A program made the translations under genes and the position numbers. 64,000 nt of DNA from Campanula takesimana (lineage: Eukaryota; Streptophyta; Magnoliopsida; Asterales; Campanulaceae). The notes below the pieces were generated by a model. That model was not told the DNA's origin, ran no database searches, and was given only the letters and a program-made list of their open reading frames with translations. Location of the stretch: assembly GCA_026119855.1 (NCBI GenBank), contig JAOWBW010000281.1, positions 992,001-1,056,000 of the forward strand. The letters are read 5' to 3'. Shown here one piece after another: positions 20,591-31,777 of the stretch (its first letter is position 1; every line of letters begins with the position of its first letter).

Positions 20591-21968
20591 TGATGGATAA
20601 AATCCACTGTAATAAAAATATCTTGCAAGTATACAAGTACCGAAGTAGCAATGTACAAATGTAAGGGTCGAACCACAGAGACTTTGGTGAAACATAAGTT
20701 GATTTAATTAATGTAAAGAGTAACCAAAGGTTTTTTTTTATTTGATTAAAACTAAATTAACTAGTAAACACTGAAAATAAACTAAGAATTACGATCGTAA
20801 AATCAAGCAAAGATTGTACTCAAGAAGAAGCAAGCAGTTCACGGATTGGCGATCACATTTACTCTCTTTATGCTATTTTGATGATAAAAAGACAAATCTT
20901 TATTTTAGGGTTCATTCACTTATTTAAGAATTGGGACGGTTAGGTGGCCGGATTGCAATTCTATTATCCTATGTAAATTAATTCTTTCGCAAGGTCCAAT
21001 TAAAACACAAAGAATTTATTAAGCTTTTAAGAATACGAAAACCTAGTTTGTCTCTTCTTCCGCAAGGTCCAAGATCCAAACTATTCAACACAACAATGGC
21101 TATGTCTAACTCTCCACGCAAGTGCAAGACATTAAACCCTAATAGTTAAAGAGCCAAAAATATCTATCAATATGATTGAAACTCAAAAACAGAATTAAAA
21201 TTATTGTGTTAAACTAAACATTGATTATCATCTCATAGCACAAGGATCATATAATTGATCACATCCAATCCGCAAACCTATGTGATTAGCTACTCATATC
21301 CATAGCATAAATCTTAAGAAAACAATTAAAAATCATAAACATTGATATACGCTTGATGATGAATAAATCCCAAATCTTGGTTACAAACTTGAAAACTTGA
21401 ATAAACCTAAAAGAAAGCATAAAAATCTGTTCTGAAAACCTAATCTATTTTATACCAGAGAGAGGAGTCCAAAATAGGAGAGAAAACAATAAAATATTAA
21501 CAATTAATTAATTCCCGTATTTCCTGGCGGCGGAGCGAGCGGGTGCTCGCTAGAGGGCAGGCGCGCGCTCGGTGTAATCAGAAGCTGGCATCGAAAAACC
21601 CAACGTAAGCGGGCGCCTGAGTCATAGCGAGCGGACGCCTGGTCAAGCGGGCGCCTGAGGTATACCCGAGCGAGCGCCTGGTCACTTTTCCAGATTTTCT
21701 TCTTTTCTTCACTTCGACTGTTGGCTTTGACCGTTGACTCTGACTTGGACTTTGACTCTAGCAATGATGGTCTTCAACACTCTAAACATCTTGGACTTTG
21801 CAATAAACAAAATAACACTAAAAAGTGTCTCAAAACAAACATATTCTCACAAAGTTCCTCAAATAAATAAAGACCAAAATTACATCAAAAATATTCTAAA
21901 TTACATAAAAAAGTCACTAACAATAGTACGAAAATGTAGAGATAATACATGTATAAACCGATCCATCA
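20591..21968. mobile_element. Solo LTR with 5-bp target duplication CGTCT
   Basis: A 1378-bp unit starts TGATGGAT and ends ATCCATCA. It is flanked by CGTCT at 20586-20590 and 21969-21973, as expected for an LTR retrotransposon reduced to one LTR. A GC-rich block of AGCGGGCGCCTG-like repeats lies at 21530-21680. No internal coding sequence or primer-binding site is present. Confidence 0.88.
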
Positions 21969-21985
21969 CGTCTCATACTAATTAC

Positions 21986-22145
21986 TACTCCCTACGTCTC
22001 AGACTAAAGTTTCACAACAAAAACTTTTTACCAATTTTCTCTCTCCTACTTTCTCCTACTTCACTTTTCATACTCACAACATTTACTTTTTCTTAATCTC
22101 CGTGTAAAGTCAAACTAAAAACCTTAGTTTGGGACGGAGGGAATA
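21986..22145. mobile_element. Stowaway-like MITE nested in 20539-22315
   Basis: Ends TACTCCCTACGTCTC and GGGACGGAGGGAATA. Subterminal AGACTAAAGTTT pairs with AAACTAAAAACCTTAGTTT. Confidence 0.8.
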
Positions 22146-22726
22146 CTACTCACTTAAAATATTTAATTTTTCTCAATCATACCCACTCAAAAATAACTAT
22201 CCACTACTATATTTCCCCTCTCCTACTCACTCACAACATTTACTTTTCCCACATATTTTCTTAATCCCCCTATGCATTCAATTTTAGCGGTGATTAGTTT
22301 GGGACGGACAGAGGATTGCGCATGGCCACCCAAAAAATGATAAAATTGAATTGAGAAAGGGTAAATATAAAGTTACAAAAATGTGCCACAAAATGTGGCT
22401 TACAAAATGATATGTAATGATTTTATTAGTGCTTTTAATAAGTGTGTGTCGGATCCACTATCAATATAGCCAACAAAATATCGTCTCCACATTTTATATT
22501 TTTATTTTTTTGTAACATTTGAATGCATTCCAAAAAGCGAAACTGGTCCAAAATATTGTAGAGAAAAGATATTTGTAGAGGAGAAAGTGGAATAGGAATT
22601 GAAAGTGCCAAATGGGGAACGCACTCCTTAATAGGTTGGGAAAAAGCGAGAGAGAAAGAAACAAGAACACAGAAAGAATCTATTCTACTTTCGGCATTAT
22701 TTATTGACTTTGCCATCCATTCCAAT

Positions 22727-22984
22727 TACTCCTTCGGTCCCATTTTAAACTTCAAAAAATGTCATTTTGGTTGTCACTTTTTAAACTTCAAAGCCTAAAA
22801 AGGAAAGTTTTTAACACTTCTTTATTTGTGAGCCCCACATGTCATACTCACAACAATTACCCACTAACTATTATCTACCCTACTTTCTCTCTCTTATCAA
22901 CCATCTACATTCACAACACATCACCTTTTTATTAATTCTTGAACCCAAATTTTTTTTGAAGTATAAAATGGGACGAAGGGAGTA
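22727..22984. mobile_element. Stowaway-like MITE
   Basis: Ends TACTCCTTCGGTCCC and GGGACGAAGGGAGTA. TTTAAACTTCAAAAA pairs with its inverse. Confidence 0.85.
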
Positions 22985-23052
22985 TAAACAAACTTTCTCC
23001 ATAAAATTCCTTCAGTATTCTCTTTATATTCAAAATAAGTACACTTTTAATC

Positions 23053-23310
23053 TACTAATTCTAATTCTGTCCTAAATAAAAGTCCAAATTTCATTTTAAA
23101 TGATATAACTTTTTATACAATTTGGTGGCAAAATTTATATATAATCTTGTAATTCTCTTTACAAACATTTTGTTTTTGCAAGTATAAAGAGACCGGTGAA
23201 AAAAAATCCGGGAAAAAAAAACATTTAAGACAAAGTTATGATTGAAATGGACACTCATTTTGAAACAAAAATTCTTAAAATTGAACACTCATTTAAGGAC
23301 AGTGGGAGTA
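23053..23310. mobile_element. Decayed Stowaway-like MITE, GAGTGTCC family
   Basis: The interior matches 11706-11967 (AAGTCCAAATTTCATTTTAA, ATAATCTTGTAATTCTC). The right end is GGACAGTGGGAGTA; the left end is decayed. Confidence 0.65.
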
Positions 23311-23572
23311 ATATCTGACTAGTGACTATTGATATTTAAACATGAAATACGAGTGACTTAGTGGTAAACCCACTCATATTTCATGTGTATACTTAAAAAA
23401 ATAATTTAAAATATGAAAATCTGTATACTTAAAAAAAAAAAAAATCAAGGGTGCAAAATAGCATAACATAATGTTTATTTTGAGTATTTTCACTTTTGTT
23501 ACTTAAGTTTTGGCACTAGATGATGTAAGAATCTTTAGATAAATTAAAAAGTTCATTCCTTATGTCAAAGAA

Positions 23573-24515
23573 GGGCAATTTGCAATTTGGTTCAAGATAT
23601 TTACAAACTTTTGCAATGTTGCTCCCAACAGTTTTTTTCGCCAATTGGTTCCCAACATTTACATTTTTTTGCAATGTGGCTATAAAAGTAACTACGCGTT
23701 AGTTTTCTAACAGATTTTATGTCATGTGACTAGCACATGACGTTTTAAGATATTCTTAAAGCTACACATATCCGATTAATATGATTCTTTTTTTAAACTG
23801 AAGCTAATATTTAAATCTACAACATATATTTTTTTTGGAAATTTATTGGCCAGTTGGATTATTTTTACATTTAATCTTAATTTTAAATATTAAAAAAATA
23901 GAAAACACGTAGAATATAATCTATAAAAGATATTAGCCCAAATATGTTCCATATGAAGTAAATTCTATATGAAGATTATCAGTTCGTAAAAATGTTTGAT
24001 AGAAAAAAAATGGATAAGAAGAGGACGATGAATCGAGGGAAGAATGTATGTGGAATGAGTGTTGCGGGAAAGTGGCAGAGGGATGGAGAAAAATAAACTT
24101 TAGGAAAGATACATATAGAAATTACTTCATATGAAACATACTTGGGCTAATATCTTTTTTAGATTAGATTTAACGTGTTTTTTAAATATTTAAAATTAAG
24201 ATTAAATGTAAAAATAATTTAGGTACCCAACAAATTTCAAAAAAAATTATGTTGTAGATTTAAATATTAGTTTCAATATAAAAAAATAATCATATCAATC
24301 GGATATGTGTAGCTTTACAAATATTTTAAAACGTCATTTAAAACGTCATGTGCTAGTCACATGACACAAAATCTGTTAGAAAACAAACGCCCGTTTACTT
24401 TTATAGCCACATTGCAAAAAAATATAAATGTTGGGAACCAATTGGAGAAAAAAAAACTGTTGGGAGCAACATTGCAAAAGTTTGTAAATGTCAAGAACCA
24501 AATTGCAAATTTCCC
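23573..24515. mobile_element. Fold-back Mutator-like element, perfect 9-bp target duplication
   Basis: It starts GGGCAATTTGCAATTTGG and ends with the inverse CCAAATTGCAAATTTCCC. The arms are long and continue towards the centre (CAACAGTTTTTTTCGCC against its inverse). The flanks GTCAAAGAA at 23564-23572 and 24516-24524 are identical. No coding sequence is present. Confidence 0.9.
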
Positions 24516-24626
24516 GTCAAAGAAATATTTAAAAGATGAGTATTTATAAAAATAAGGGGCAAAGATGTAAGATGTCTATATACAAGGGGGTAAATTAAAA
24601 ATTGTACCAAACCATAAGGAAATTAA

Positions 24627-25544
24627 GAGTTAATGACAATTTAGACCCTAAAGCTCTATACCACCCTCCCAAACGAACCTTGAAGTTTTTTTTTTTTCGC
24701 CAGATCAGACCTTGAAGTGTCAAAAAGTCGCCAGTTAAGGCCTTTTTGACGGATTTTGTTAGAAAAGTCAGTTAAGTAGCATATGCCATGCACATGATTG
24801 ACAAAATAGATGGATTTGTAATTGATATCAGCTACTAAGGGCCTTAGTAAAATTCTTAAAACTTAAAGGGTTAAAAAAAATCAAATGTACAATATTTTTC
24901 TGCATATTTAATATATCAATTTTTTCTAGCAAAAACTTATAAGTACAATTTAAAAATAAATCTCAGATTTGGAATTGATTTAATTAAAATAATTCAATAA
25001 AACTTTTAGTATTTTTAATATATTAAAATTTAAAAATATATAAAAATTAATCTTACTAATTATTACATTAACAAGAAATCAAGACGAATAAAAAAATGAC
25101 AAAAACAAAGAAAGAAAAACAAAAAGATTAATTTTCATATAATTTTAAATTTTAATATATTACAAATACTAAAGGTTTTATTGAAATTTTTTAATTAAAT
25201 CAATTCCAAATCTGAGATTTATTTTTAAATTGTACTTATAATTTTTGGTTAAAAAAATTGATATATTAAATATGCAGAAAAATATTGTACATTTAATTTT
25301 TTTAACCCTTTAAGTTTTAAGAATTTCACTAAAGCCCTTAATAGCTGATATCAATTACAAATCCATCCATTTTGTCAATCACGTGCATGACACATGCTAC
25401 TTAACTGACTTTTCTAACAAAATACGTCAAAAATGCCTTAACTGACGACTTTTTTACACTTCAAGGTCTGATCTGGCGAAAAAAACTTCAGAGTTCGTTT
25501 GTGAGGGTGGTATATGACTTTAGGGTCTAAATTGTCATTAACCC
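24627..25544. mobile_element. Fold-back Mutator-like element just upstream of the PPR gene
   Basis: It starts GAGTTAATGACAATTTAG and ends CTAAATTGTCATTAACCC. The arms reach almost to the centre near 25080, so the whole 918 bp is close to one palindrome. The flanks are GGAAATTAA (24618-24626) and GGAAATAAA (25545-25553), a 9-bp target duplication with one mismatch. Its right end is only 69 bp from the PPR start codon. Confidence 0.88.
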
Positions 25545-25613
25545 GGAAATAAATGGCGGCTATATAAACACACAATCACACATGCCTTTATTTCATCCAT
25601 TTCCGTTATCCAA

Positions 25614-27585
25614 ATGATACTTAGGCGCTTACCAGATTCAATCTCCGCCGTCCATTTCAAAAAACAGTTAACCCGAATCCAGAACATCTCATTTATACCC
25701 GAACCGGTTAGAAAAATCAACTCATATTTCTCATTAGTGAGTTCTGAGTCAGCCCAGTTGGACAATCCATATTTGAATCATACATTCTGTTCCAACATTT
25801 TAAAAGACTCCGCAAAATTGGGTTTTCATTTTCAAGGAAAACAAATCCATACTGTTATAGTGAAGTTAGGATATTGTAATGTGCTATCTTTTCAAAATCA
25901 AATGTTGAATTTTTATGTAAAGTGTAAGGAGTTTCTTGATGCCTGTTTGTTGTTTGATGAAATGTCTGTGAGAAATGTAGTTACTTGGAACACGTTGATT
26001 AATGGTTTAGTTGATTGTGGTGGGCAGCTGGGGTTTATTTCGTATCCGGGTTTTTACTATTTCCGGAGAATGTTGTCAGAAGGGGTTTGGCCTGATCATA
26101 TAACGTATTCAAGTTTGTTTAAGATGTGTGTTGAATTGGGTGATGTTGAAATTGTTAGAGGGATGCATTGTTGTGTTGTGAAGTCGGGGTGGGGTGAAAG
26201 TTGTTTCGTCAGTTGTGGGGTTGTTGATTTGTATGGCAAATTGGGATTCGTTAAAGAGGCGAGGCAGGTTTTTCAGGGCATTGCCGAGAGAGATTTGGTT
26301 TTGTGGAATGTGATGGTTTCTTGTTATGCACTGAATAGGCTGGGAGTTGAGGGGTTTGGCGTGTTTGGTTTGATGAGGTTGGAGGGTGTTAAGGGCGATC
26401 ATTTCACGTTCACGAGTCTCTTGAATATGTGTGCTAGTTTGGGGTACTTTGATTTGGGTAGGCAAGTTCATGGGCTTATTACTAAGTTGTGCTTAGATCA
26501 GGACGTGGTGGTTGCTTCTGCTATAATTGACATGTATGCGAAGCATGAAAATGTTATTGATGCTCGAAAGGTGTTTGATGGAATGGTTGTGAGAAACATG
26601 ATCTCTTGGACCACTATGATTGTGGGTTACGGGCAATTTGATGAAGGAAATGAATCTGCAAAGCTTTTTGTGGAAATGTTGCGAGAAGGGTTTCGACCGG
26701 ATGAATTAACTATTGCCAGTGTCATTAGCTCATGTGGGAACTTATGCTTCATTGCAGAAATATTACAGCTTCATGGCTATGCTCTACAAAGCGGGTTATT
26801 CGCATTTCTGTCTATTGCAAACGCACTTGTTTGTGCACATTCAAAGTATGGTTGCATTACTTCTGCTTATAAATCGTTTAACTCAATTCAGAACCCTGAT
26901 CTTGTGTCTTACACTTCCATGATTGGAGCATACGCGTTCCACGGTTTTGCAATAGAAGCTATTGCGCTTTTCGAGAAAGCTTTGTCCAATAAGGTGAGGC
27001 CAGATGGAATTAATATTTCTTGAAGTTCTTGCTGCTTGCAGCCACAGGGGATTAGTAAAGGAAGGGCTTCATTACTTCACTTCAATGATTAATGACCATC
27101 AAATTGGTCCAACTTCAGAGCACTATTCTTGTTTCATCGACCTAATAAGTCGAGTTGGTCTTCTGAATGAGGCATTCATTTTCTTGACTTCAATGCCAAT
27201 GGGGCCAGGTTCAGACACTTTGGGAGCGTTTATTGGGGCTTGTAAGGTTCATGGAAATATGGATCTTGCAAAATGGGCAGCTGAAAAACTATTTGTTTTA
27301 GAACCAAACAAGAATGTAAACTACAGTCTTGTGTCAAATATGTATGCATCTGTTGGGAAATGGGGTGATGTGGCTAGGGCGCGTAAAATGATGAGACAGA
27401 GGTGTTACAATAAAGTGCCTGGCTTTAGCTGGATAGAAATTTGTGGGAAAGTTTTCACATTCGTGTCTAGTGATAAATCTCACCCTGAAACTTCAAAGGT
27501 TGATGCTGTTTTGGGACTCTTGTTTAAGCTTATGAAGGAGAAAGAATTCAACCGAGTGTGGATTTCCTATGTCGAGGATGGATGA
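25614..27585 (+). pseudogene. PLS-class (E-type) pentatricopeptide-repeat protein gene with one frameshift
   Basis: An intronless gene of about 656 residues if one base is ignored. The first frame runs 25614-27023 (469 residues) and the second to the stop at 27583-27585. The frames meet around 27010-27020, where one surplus base in an A/T-rich stretch shifts the register; the PPR pattern (PDG, then FLEVLAACSHRG) continues smoothly across the break. Tandem PPR units such as VVTWNTLINGLVD, DLVLWNVMVSCYA and MISWTTMIVGYGQ cover about residues 100-520. An E motif with the GACKVHGN and YASVGKWGDVARARK stretches follows. There is no DYW domain. Such proteins are RNA-editing or processing factors in mitochondria or chloroplasts. 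The nearest Arabidopsis relative may be At2g46050, but I recall this only loosely. It is either a recent pseudogene or a sequencing error. Confidence 0.85.
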
Positions 27586-29223
27586 GCTCTAGATAAATTC
27601 TCGTATCGTGATCTTTCAATAATTACTGACTGAATTTTTTATTGCTCAAGGTAAGGATCACATAAATTTTCGCCTTAAATATTTGTTTGCATTTTTTTTT
27701 GGGGGCATATTGGATTGAATTTTCACAACTTTCAGATGGGGCTTACTGGCTAACTGCGGTGATATCTATTCTTTTTTTCGTTGCTTTAACTTCTAATCCT
27801 TGTTGATTTTGATCTTCTTCATAGAGAACCAGATTCATTTCTTGTTCTGCGGTTGAGTTTGATATTAAGATGGAAAATGTTTGCTGAACATGTATCTTGA
27901 TATCTTGGCCAACATTAATACATGAATCTTGATTAAATGCTCTGTACTAAAACACGAACATTTCTACCTGTGTAGCAATGCTGTAAGATAAGTCAAAGTT
28001 GTTGGAGGGTCGACTTGAGCTTGACTTTTGATCGGTCAATGACCTACAGATGTGACCGATAGCAAAAAGTCGAGTCTGGATGATTCAGATAACTTGACAA
28101 GTTCTGGTGGATCTGAATTACAAGGTAAATTTTCTTGCAACAGAAAACTTATGATAAGAAGTGGTGTGTAAGTATCTATAATCAACAAATTGTGATTTTG
28201 ACATGGTAAATAGAGACAAATGATCTAACTTTTATTAGCAGTTACTCTAAATATGCTCAAATCTTAATCAGATTTGCTCTTCTTGTTGGCTAGTAATATT
28301 TTTGGTTGTTGAATCTTAGCTACAGACAGCAATTGTGTGCATTATATGATGTTCTTTGTCCAATGAATTATTTCAAATGCTTAAAGATTAGGTGTTGTGG
28401 GGACTGGATTATATCAACTAGTCCTGATTTGATTTGTGGCATCCAACGGTGCACAAAAATCCTTAATTATATAGATGACCCGCAGACCCGTGTTGTTAAG
28501 AGTACGAATGTTATCGCAATGCAGTCTAGTGGTGGTAGGCTTCCCGAACGCATATACAGTATAAAGGCAGTTCAACTGTATAGCAGTCAGATGAGTTTAA
28601 TCGCTCGTTGATAAATCAACAACTGAGATACCAGAAAAGTGAAAAAATTGGAAATATATGATTACATGTTATAATTGATTAGTTACATTTATAATACTGT
28701 GCTATACGTTATAGTAGTGCTATACGTTATAGTAGACTAGTCTGACTGTCGTACCGACCCAAATACACGGGTGCTGTTTGCTACTTGGCCACTTGGGTCT
28801 CTTCTGGCTGGGGGGCCTCTTTTGGATAAAGATCTTTCTCAAGTTTTAAAGTGAAAATGACCTTGTATACCCTTGCAATTGGCAGCTTTGACAAAAGTTT
28901 GTGGAAAGTGGTTATAAATGAAGATGAATTGTAGATCTTTTTAAGAATATAAATCAAAATGGTGGCAAAACAAATAAAGATGACCTCTACATATTAATTT
29001 AAGTATAATAGTCAATCCATACTTAATCCCTCACCACTTCTTTCTTCTTTGATTGGTCATATTTCAGTTAACTTCTACACCATTTGACTAATTTAACATA
29101 CTTTTTTTTTTTTTCCAACCATATATTCCCTAATTTACCTTATTCAACTGATTTTTCAATTTAAAAAAAAAAAAATCATTGTAAAAGTTTATTACGTGAA
29201 AATATATTAAGACAGTCGTATCA
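27586..29223. other. Intergenic, no gene recognised
   Basis: The first few hundred bases are probably the PPR 3' untranslated region. A 101-codon plus-strand frame at 28306-28611 matched nothing I know and has no supporting features. Confidence 0.5.
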
Positions 29224-29429
29224 TACTCCATCCGTCGTTTTTACCTTTTTCTTTTTAGTCTGTCTCAATTTAACGTTTTTACTTTATTTTATTACCTAAA
29301 ATATAAATGAGACTCACTTGTCATTCTCACAACAAAAACACTTTGCCTACCTTGTCTCTTTTATTTTACTTTTCACACTCACAGTATTTATTTTTTCTTA
29401 ATCTTCTTGCAAAGTCAAAGTAAGAACCT
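29224..29429. mobile_element. Stowaway-like MITE, left part
   Basis: Starts TACTCCATCCGTCG. The interior resembles 21986-22145, with an AAAGTCAAAGTAAGAACCTT stretch at the right. It is cut by the next MITE at 29430. Confidence 0.65.
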
Positions 29430-29576
29430 TACTCCCTCTGTCCTATTTAAAAGTCAAAAATTTCTTAAAAAAGTGTTCCATTTTAAGAGTCAAAATCTTA
29501 AAAATGGAAAGTGGGTTCTACATGTCATACTTACAACAATTATCCACTAACTCTTCTCTACCCCACTGATGCAGCG

Positions 29577-31330
29577 GAATACAACCAAGATCAATCGTAA
29601 TGGAAGATCTCGAACAAAACAGAAGGAATTAACCTTCAACAAGCCAACAATGGCTTCTAAGGTTTGAACCCACACAAAGTTGCAAAGCAAACTTATAAAA
29701 TAAATAATAAAAAACGTGTTCAATACAAAGAAATAAAAGAGTATTTATACCCTAACAAATAATAAAACCCTAATTCTAAAAGGACATAAAAAGTTTACCA
29801 AAAAGACCAAAATAAATAAGGAAGATAAAACAACTCGTCTGATACGTTTCAACGACGCCGAGGACTGCCAGGAATGTGAGGTCCGGGCGGATCACGGCTT
29901 TGGTGCGGCCGGACCCAATGGCTTTTGCGCGGCCGGACCTTTGCTGGGTCTTGAATCTGCCATCCTCGTGCTACATCATACACCCTCTCTTTAAAAGGAT
30001 TCGTCCCCGAATCATGTACCATAAAAGAATCACGCATCCCGGGAGTGTTCAACCTGGTCTTGACATTTGGTTGTCTCGCAGCTTGTACCGGTTCCTTCAA
30101 TCCCACCAATGGCTTTGCGCGAAAGGCATCCCCCTTCTTGGATCGACGTGCTACATCAGCCAATCTAATAGCCCGAGTAGTACCTGAAATACAAGATTTT
30201 GGAGCACACAAGGAAATAATTCCTTTCCCCTTATCGATGCCAGGACACATCCCTTTTCCTTTCAACGGGCATAAATTAAACTTGACCCCATCTTTCACAA
30301 AACTAATAATATTAGTACGCCCATTATGAGTAGAATCAACATCATAATGCCAATGTCTCCCAAGCAACAACTGGCAAGCACTCATATCAACAACATCACA
30401 AACAACCGCATCCTTATAATTACCAATAGAAAAAGGAACAACACATTGTCCAGTTACCTTAAGTTTATAGGTAGCATTAATCCATCCCACGTGATATGGA
30501 GTTGGATGTTTTTTAACCCCCAGTTGCAATTTACCACCGTCCCCCGAGCAATCAAGTTATCACAACTCCCACTATCCACAATGATTTTCACCTTGTTATC
30601 AGCCACATGCCCAATAGTGCGAAAAATTCCATGTCTGTTAGGGGATTCATCTTCCGCTGGAGCTATCAAGGTTAATTTATTAAACACAAGTGTCCCATGG
30701 TCACCACCATTACTTTCACCATTCGGGTCCACCCAACATTCCTCAACGTCAAAGTAAAAACCTTACTCCTTCTGCCCTATTTTAAAAGTAAAAAATTTCC
30801 TAAAAAAGTGTTTCATTTTAAGAGTCAAAATCTTAAAATGGAAAGTGGGTTCTACATGTCATACTTACAACAATTATCCACTAACTCTTCTCTACCCCAC
30901 TAATGCAGCGGAATACAACCAAGATCAATCGTAATGGAAGACCTCGAACAAAAAAGAAGGAATTAACCTTCAACAAGCCAACAATGGCTTCTAGGGTTTG
31001 AACCCACACAAAGTTGCAAAGCAAACTTATAAAATAAATAATCAAAAACGTGTTCAATACAAAGAAATAAAAAAGTATTTATACCTTAACAAATAATAAA
31101 ACCCTAATCCTAAAAGAACTTAAAAAGTTTACCAAAAAGACCAAAATAAATAAGGAAAATAAAACAACTTGTCTGATACGTTTCAACGACACCGAGGACT
31201 GCCATGATTGTGAGGTCCGGGCGGATCACGGCTTTGGTGCGGTCGGACCCAAGCTGGTGTGGGCGGGTCTTGGCTTTTGCGCGGCCGGACCTTTGTTGGG
31301 TCTTGAATCTGCCATCCTCGTGCTACATCA
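29577..31330 (-). mobile_element. Ty3/gypsy-like remnant with two LTRs and duplicated flank
   Basis: LTR copies at 29577-29978 (TGATGCAGCGG to GTGCTACATCA) and 30901-31330 (first base pair mutated to TA). CCCAC stands before the first LTR (29572-29576), before the second (30896-30900) and after it (31331-31335). The interior reads on the minus strand and ends in a purine tract (AAAGAGAGGGTGTA) next to the lower LTR. A copy of the host MITE's left half lies between interior and second LTR, so the upper LTR lacks its normal internal neighbour. Reverse transcriptase, RNase H and integrase are absent. Confidence 0.8.
29990..30740 (-). pseudogene. Gypsy-type gag-protease (retropepsin) remnant
   Basis: Two overlapping minus-strand frames (30732-30454 and 30529-29849) are parts of one retropepsin region split by a frameshift near 30500. 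The first contains the catalytic VDSGSCDNLIARG stretch. The second contains VVDMSACQLLLGRHWHYD and an SFVKDGVKFNL stretch, all typical of plant Ty3/gypsy polyproteins. It then runs straight into the purine tract and LTR, so the rest of pol is deleted. Confidence 0.8.
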
Positions 31331-31777
31331 CCCACTTTATCTCTCCTACCCAACTATCAACACTCATAACACATCACCTTTTCCTTAATTTTTGAAGCCA
31401 CCCATTTTTTGACTTTTAAAATAGGACGGAGGGAGTATACGGACTTAGCAGCAATTAGCACTTAGCAGTAGTATCAACGGAATCGAGATCTCCTATACCA
31501 CTTTTATGTGTCACTCCATGTACCACTTGTAATCTAACCGTTCACATGTTTGCATAATATTATTATAATACAAATTTCCATAATTATGAGCCATTAGATC
31601 ACTTGTGGCACATGAAGTGGTACCCTAGAAAAGATTTGGACTCGTATCAACGTCGGTGGCGCACGTTAGTCTCACCCACCAAACCAGGGAAAATTAAAAG
31701 TGTTCGTCCACTTCCCGGTTTACTAATATTGCAGCTGCAGCTAAAGCTCCACGCCAAATCTCTCTCTCTCTACAACC

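Larger units (their letters stand above)
20539..22315. mobile_element. Stowaway-like MITE hosting a solo LTR and another MITE
   Basis: Left end TACTTTCTCCCCGTC, continuing after the insertions as a CTCATACTAATTAC stretch and ending GGGACGGACAGAGGA. Removing the solo LTR (20591-21968) and MITE (21986-22145) leaves a typical MITE of about 235 bp. Confidence 0.7.
29430..31437. mobile_element. Stowaway-like MITE interrupted by a gypsy-like LTR element
   Basis: Left end TACTCCCTCTGTCC, right end GGACGGAGGGAGTA at 31437. The right half resumes at 31331. The left half occurs twice (29430-29576 and 30764-30900) because of a duplication that includes the LTR. Confidence 0.8.

Noticed and set aside
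21504..21764. 86-codon Arg/Ala-rich minus-strand frame
   Set aside because: It is a translation of the GC-rich minisatellite inside the solo LTR at 20591-21968.
26109..26471. 120-codon minus-strand frame
   Set aside because: Antisense shadow of the PPR coding sequence.
28306..28611. 101-codon frame downstream of the PPR gene
   Set aside because: No recognisable domain, no splice or promoter support, and composition like the surrounding non-coding DNA.
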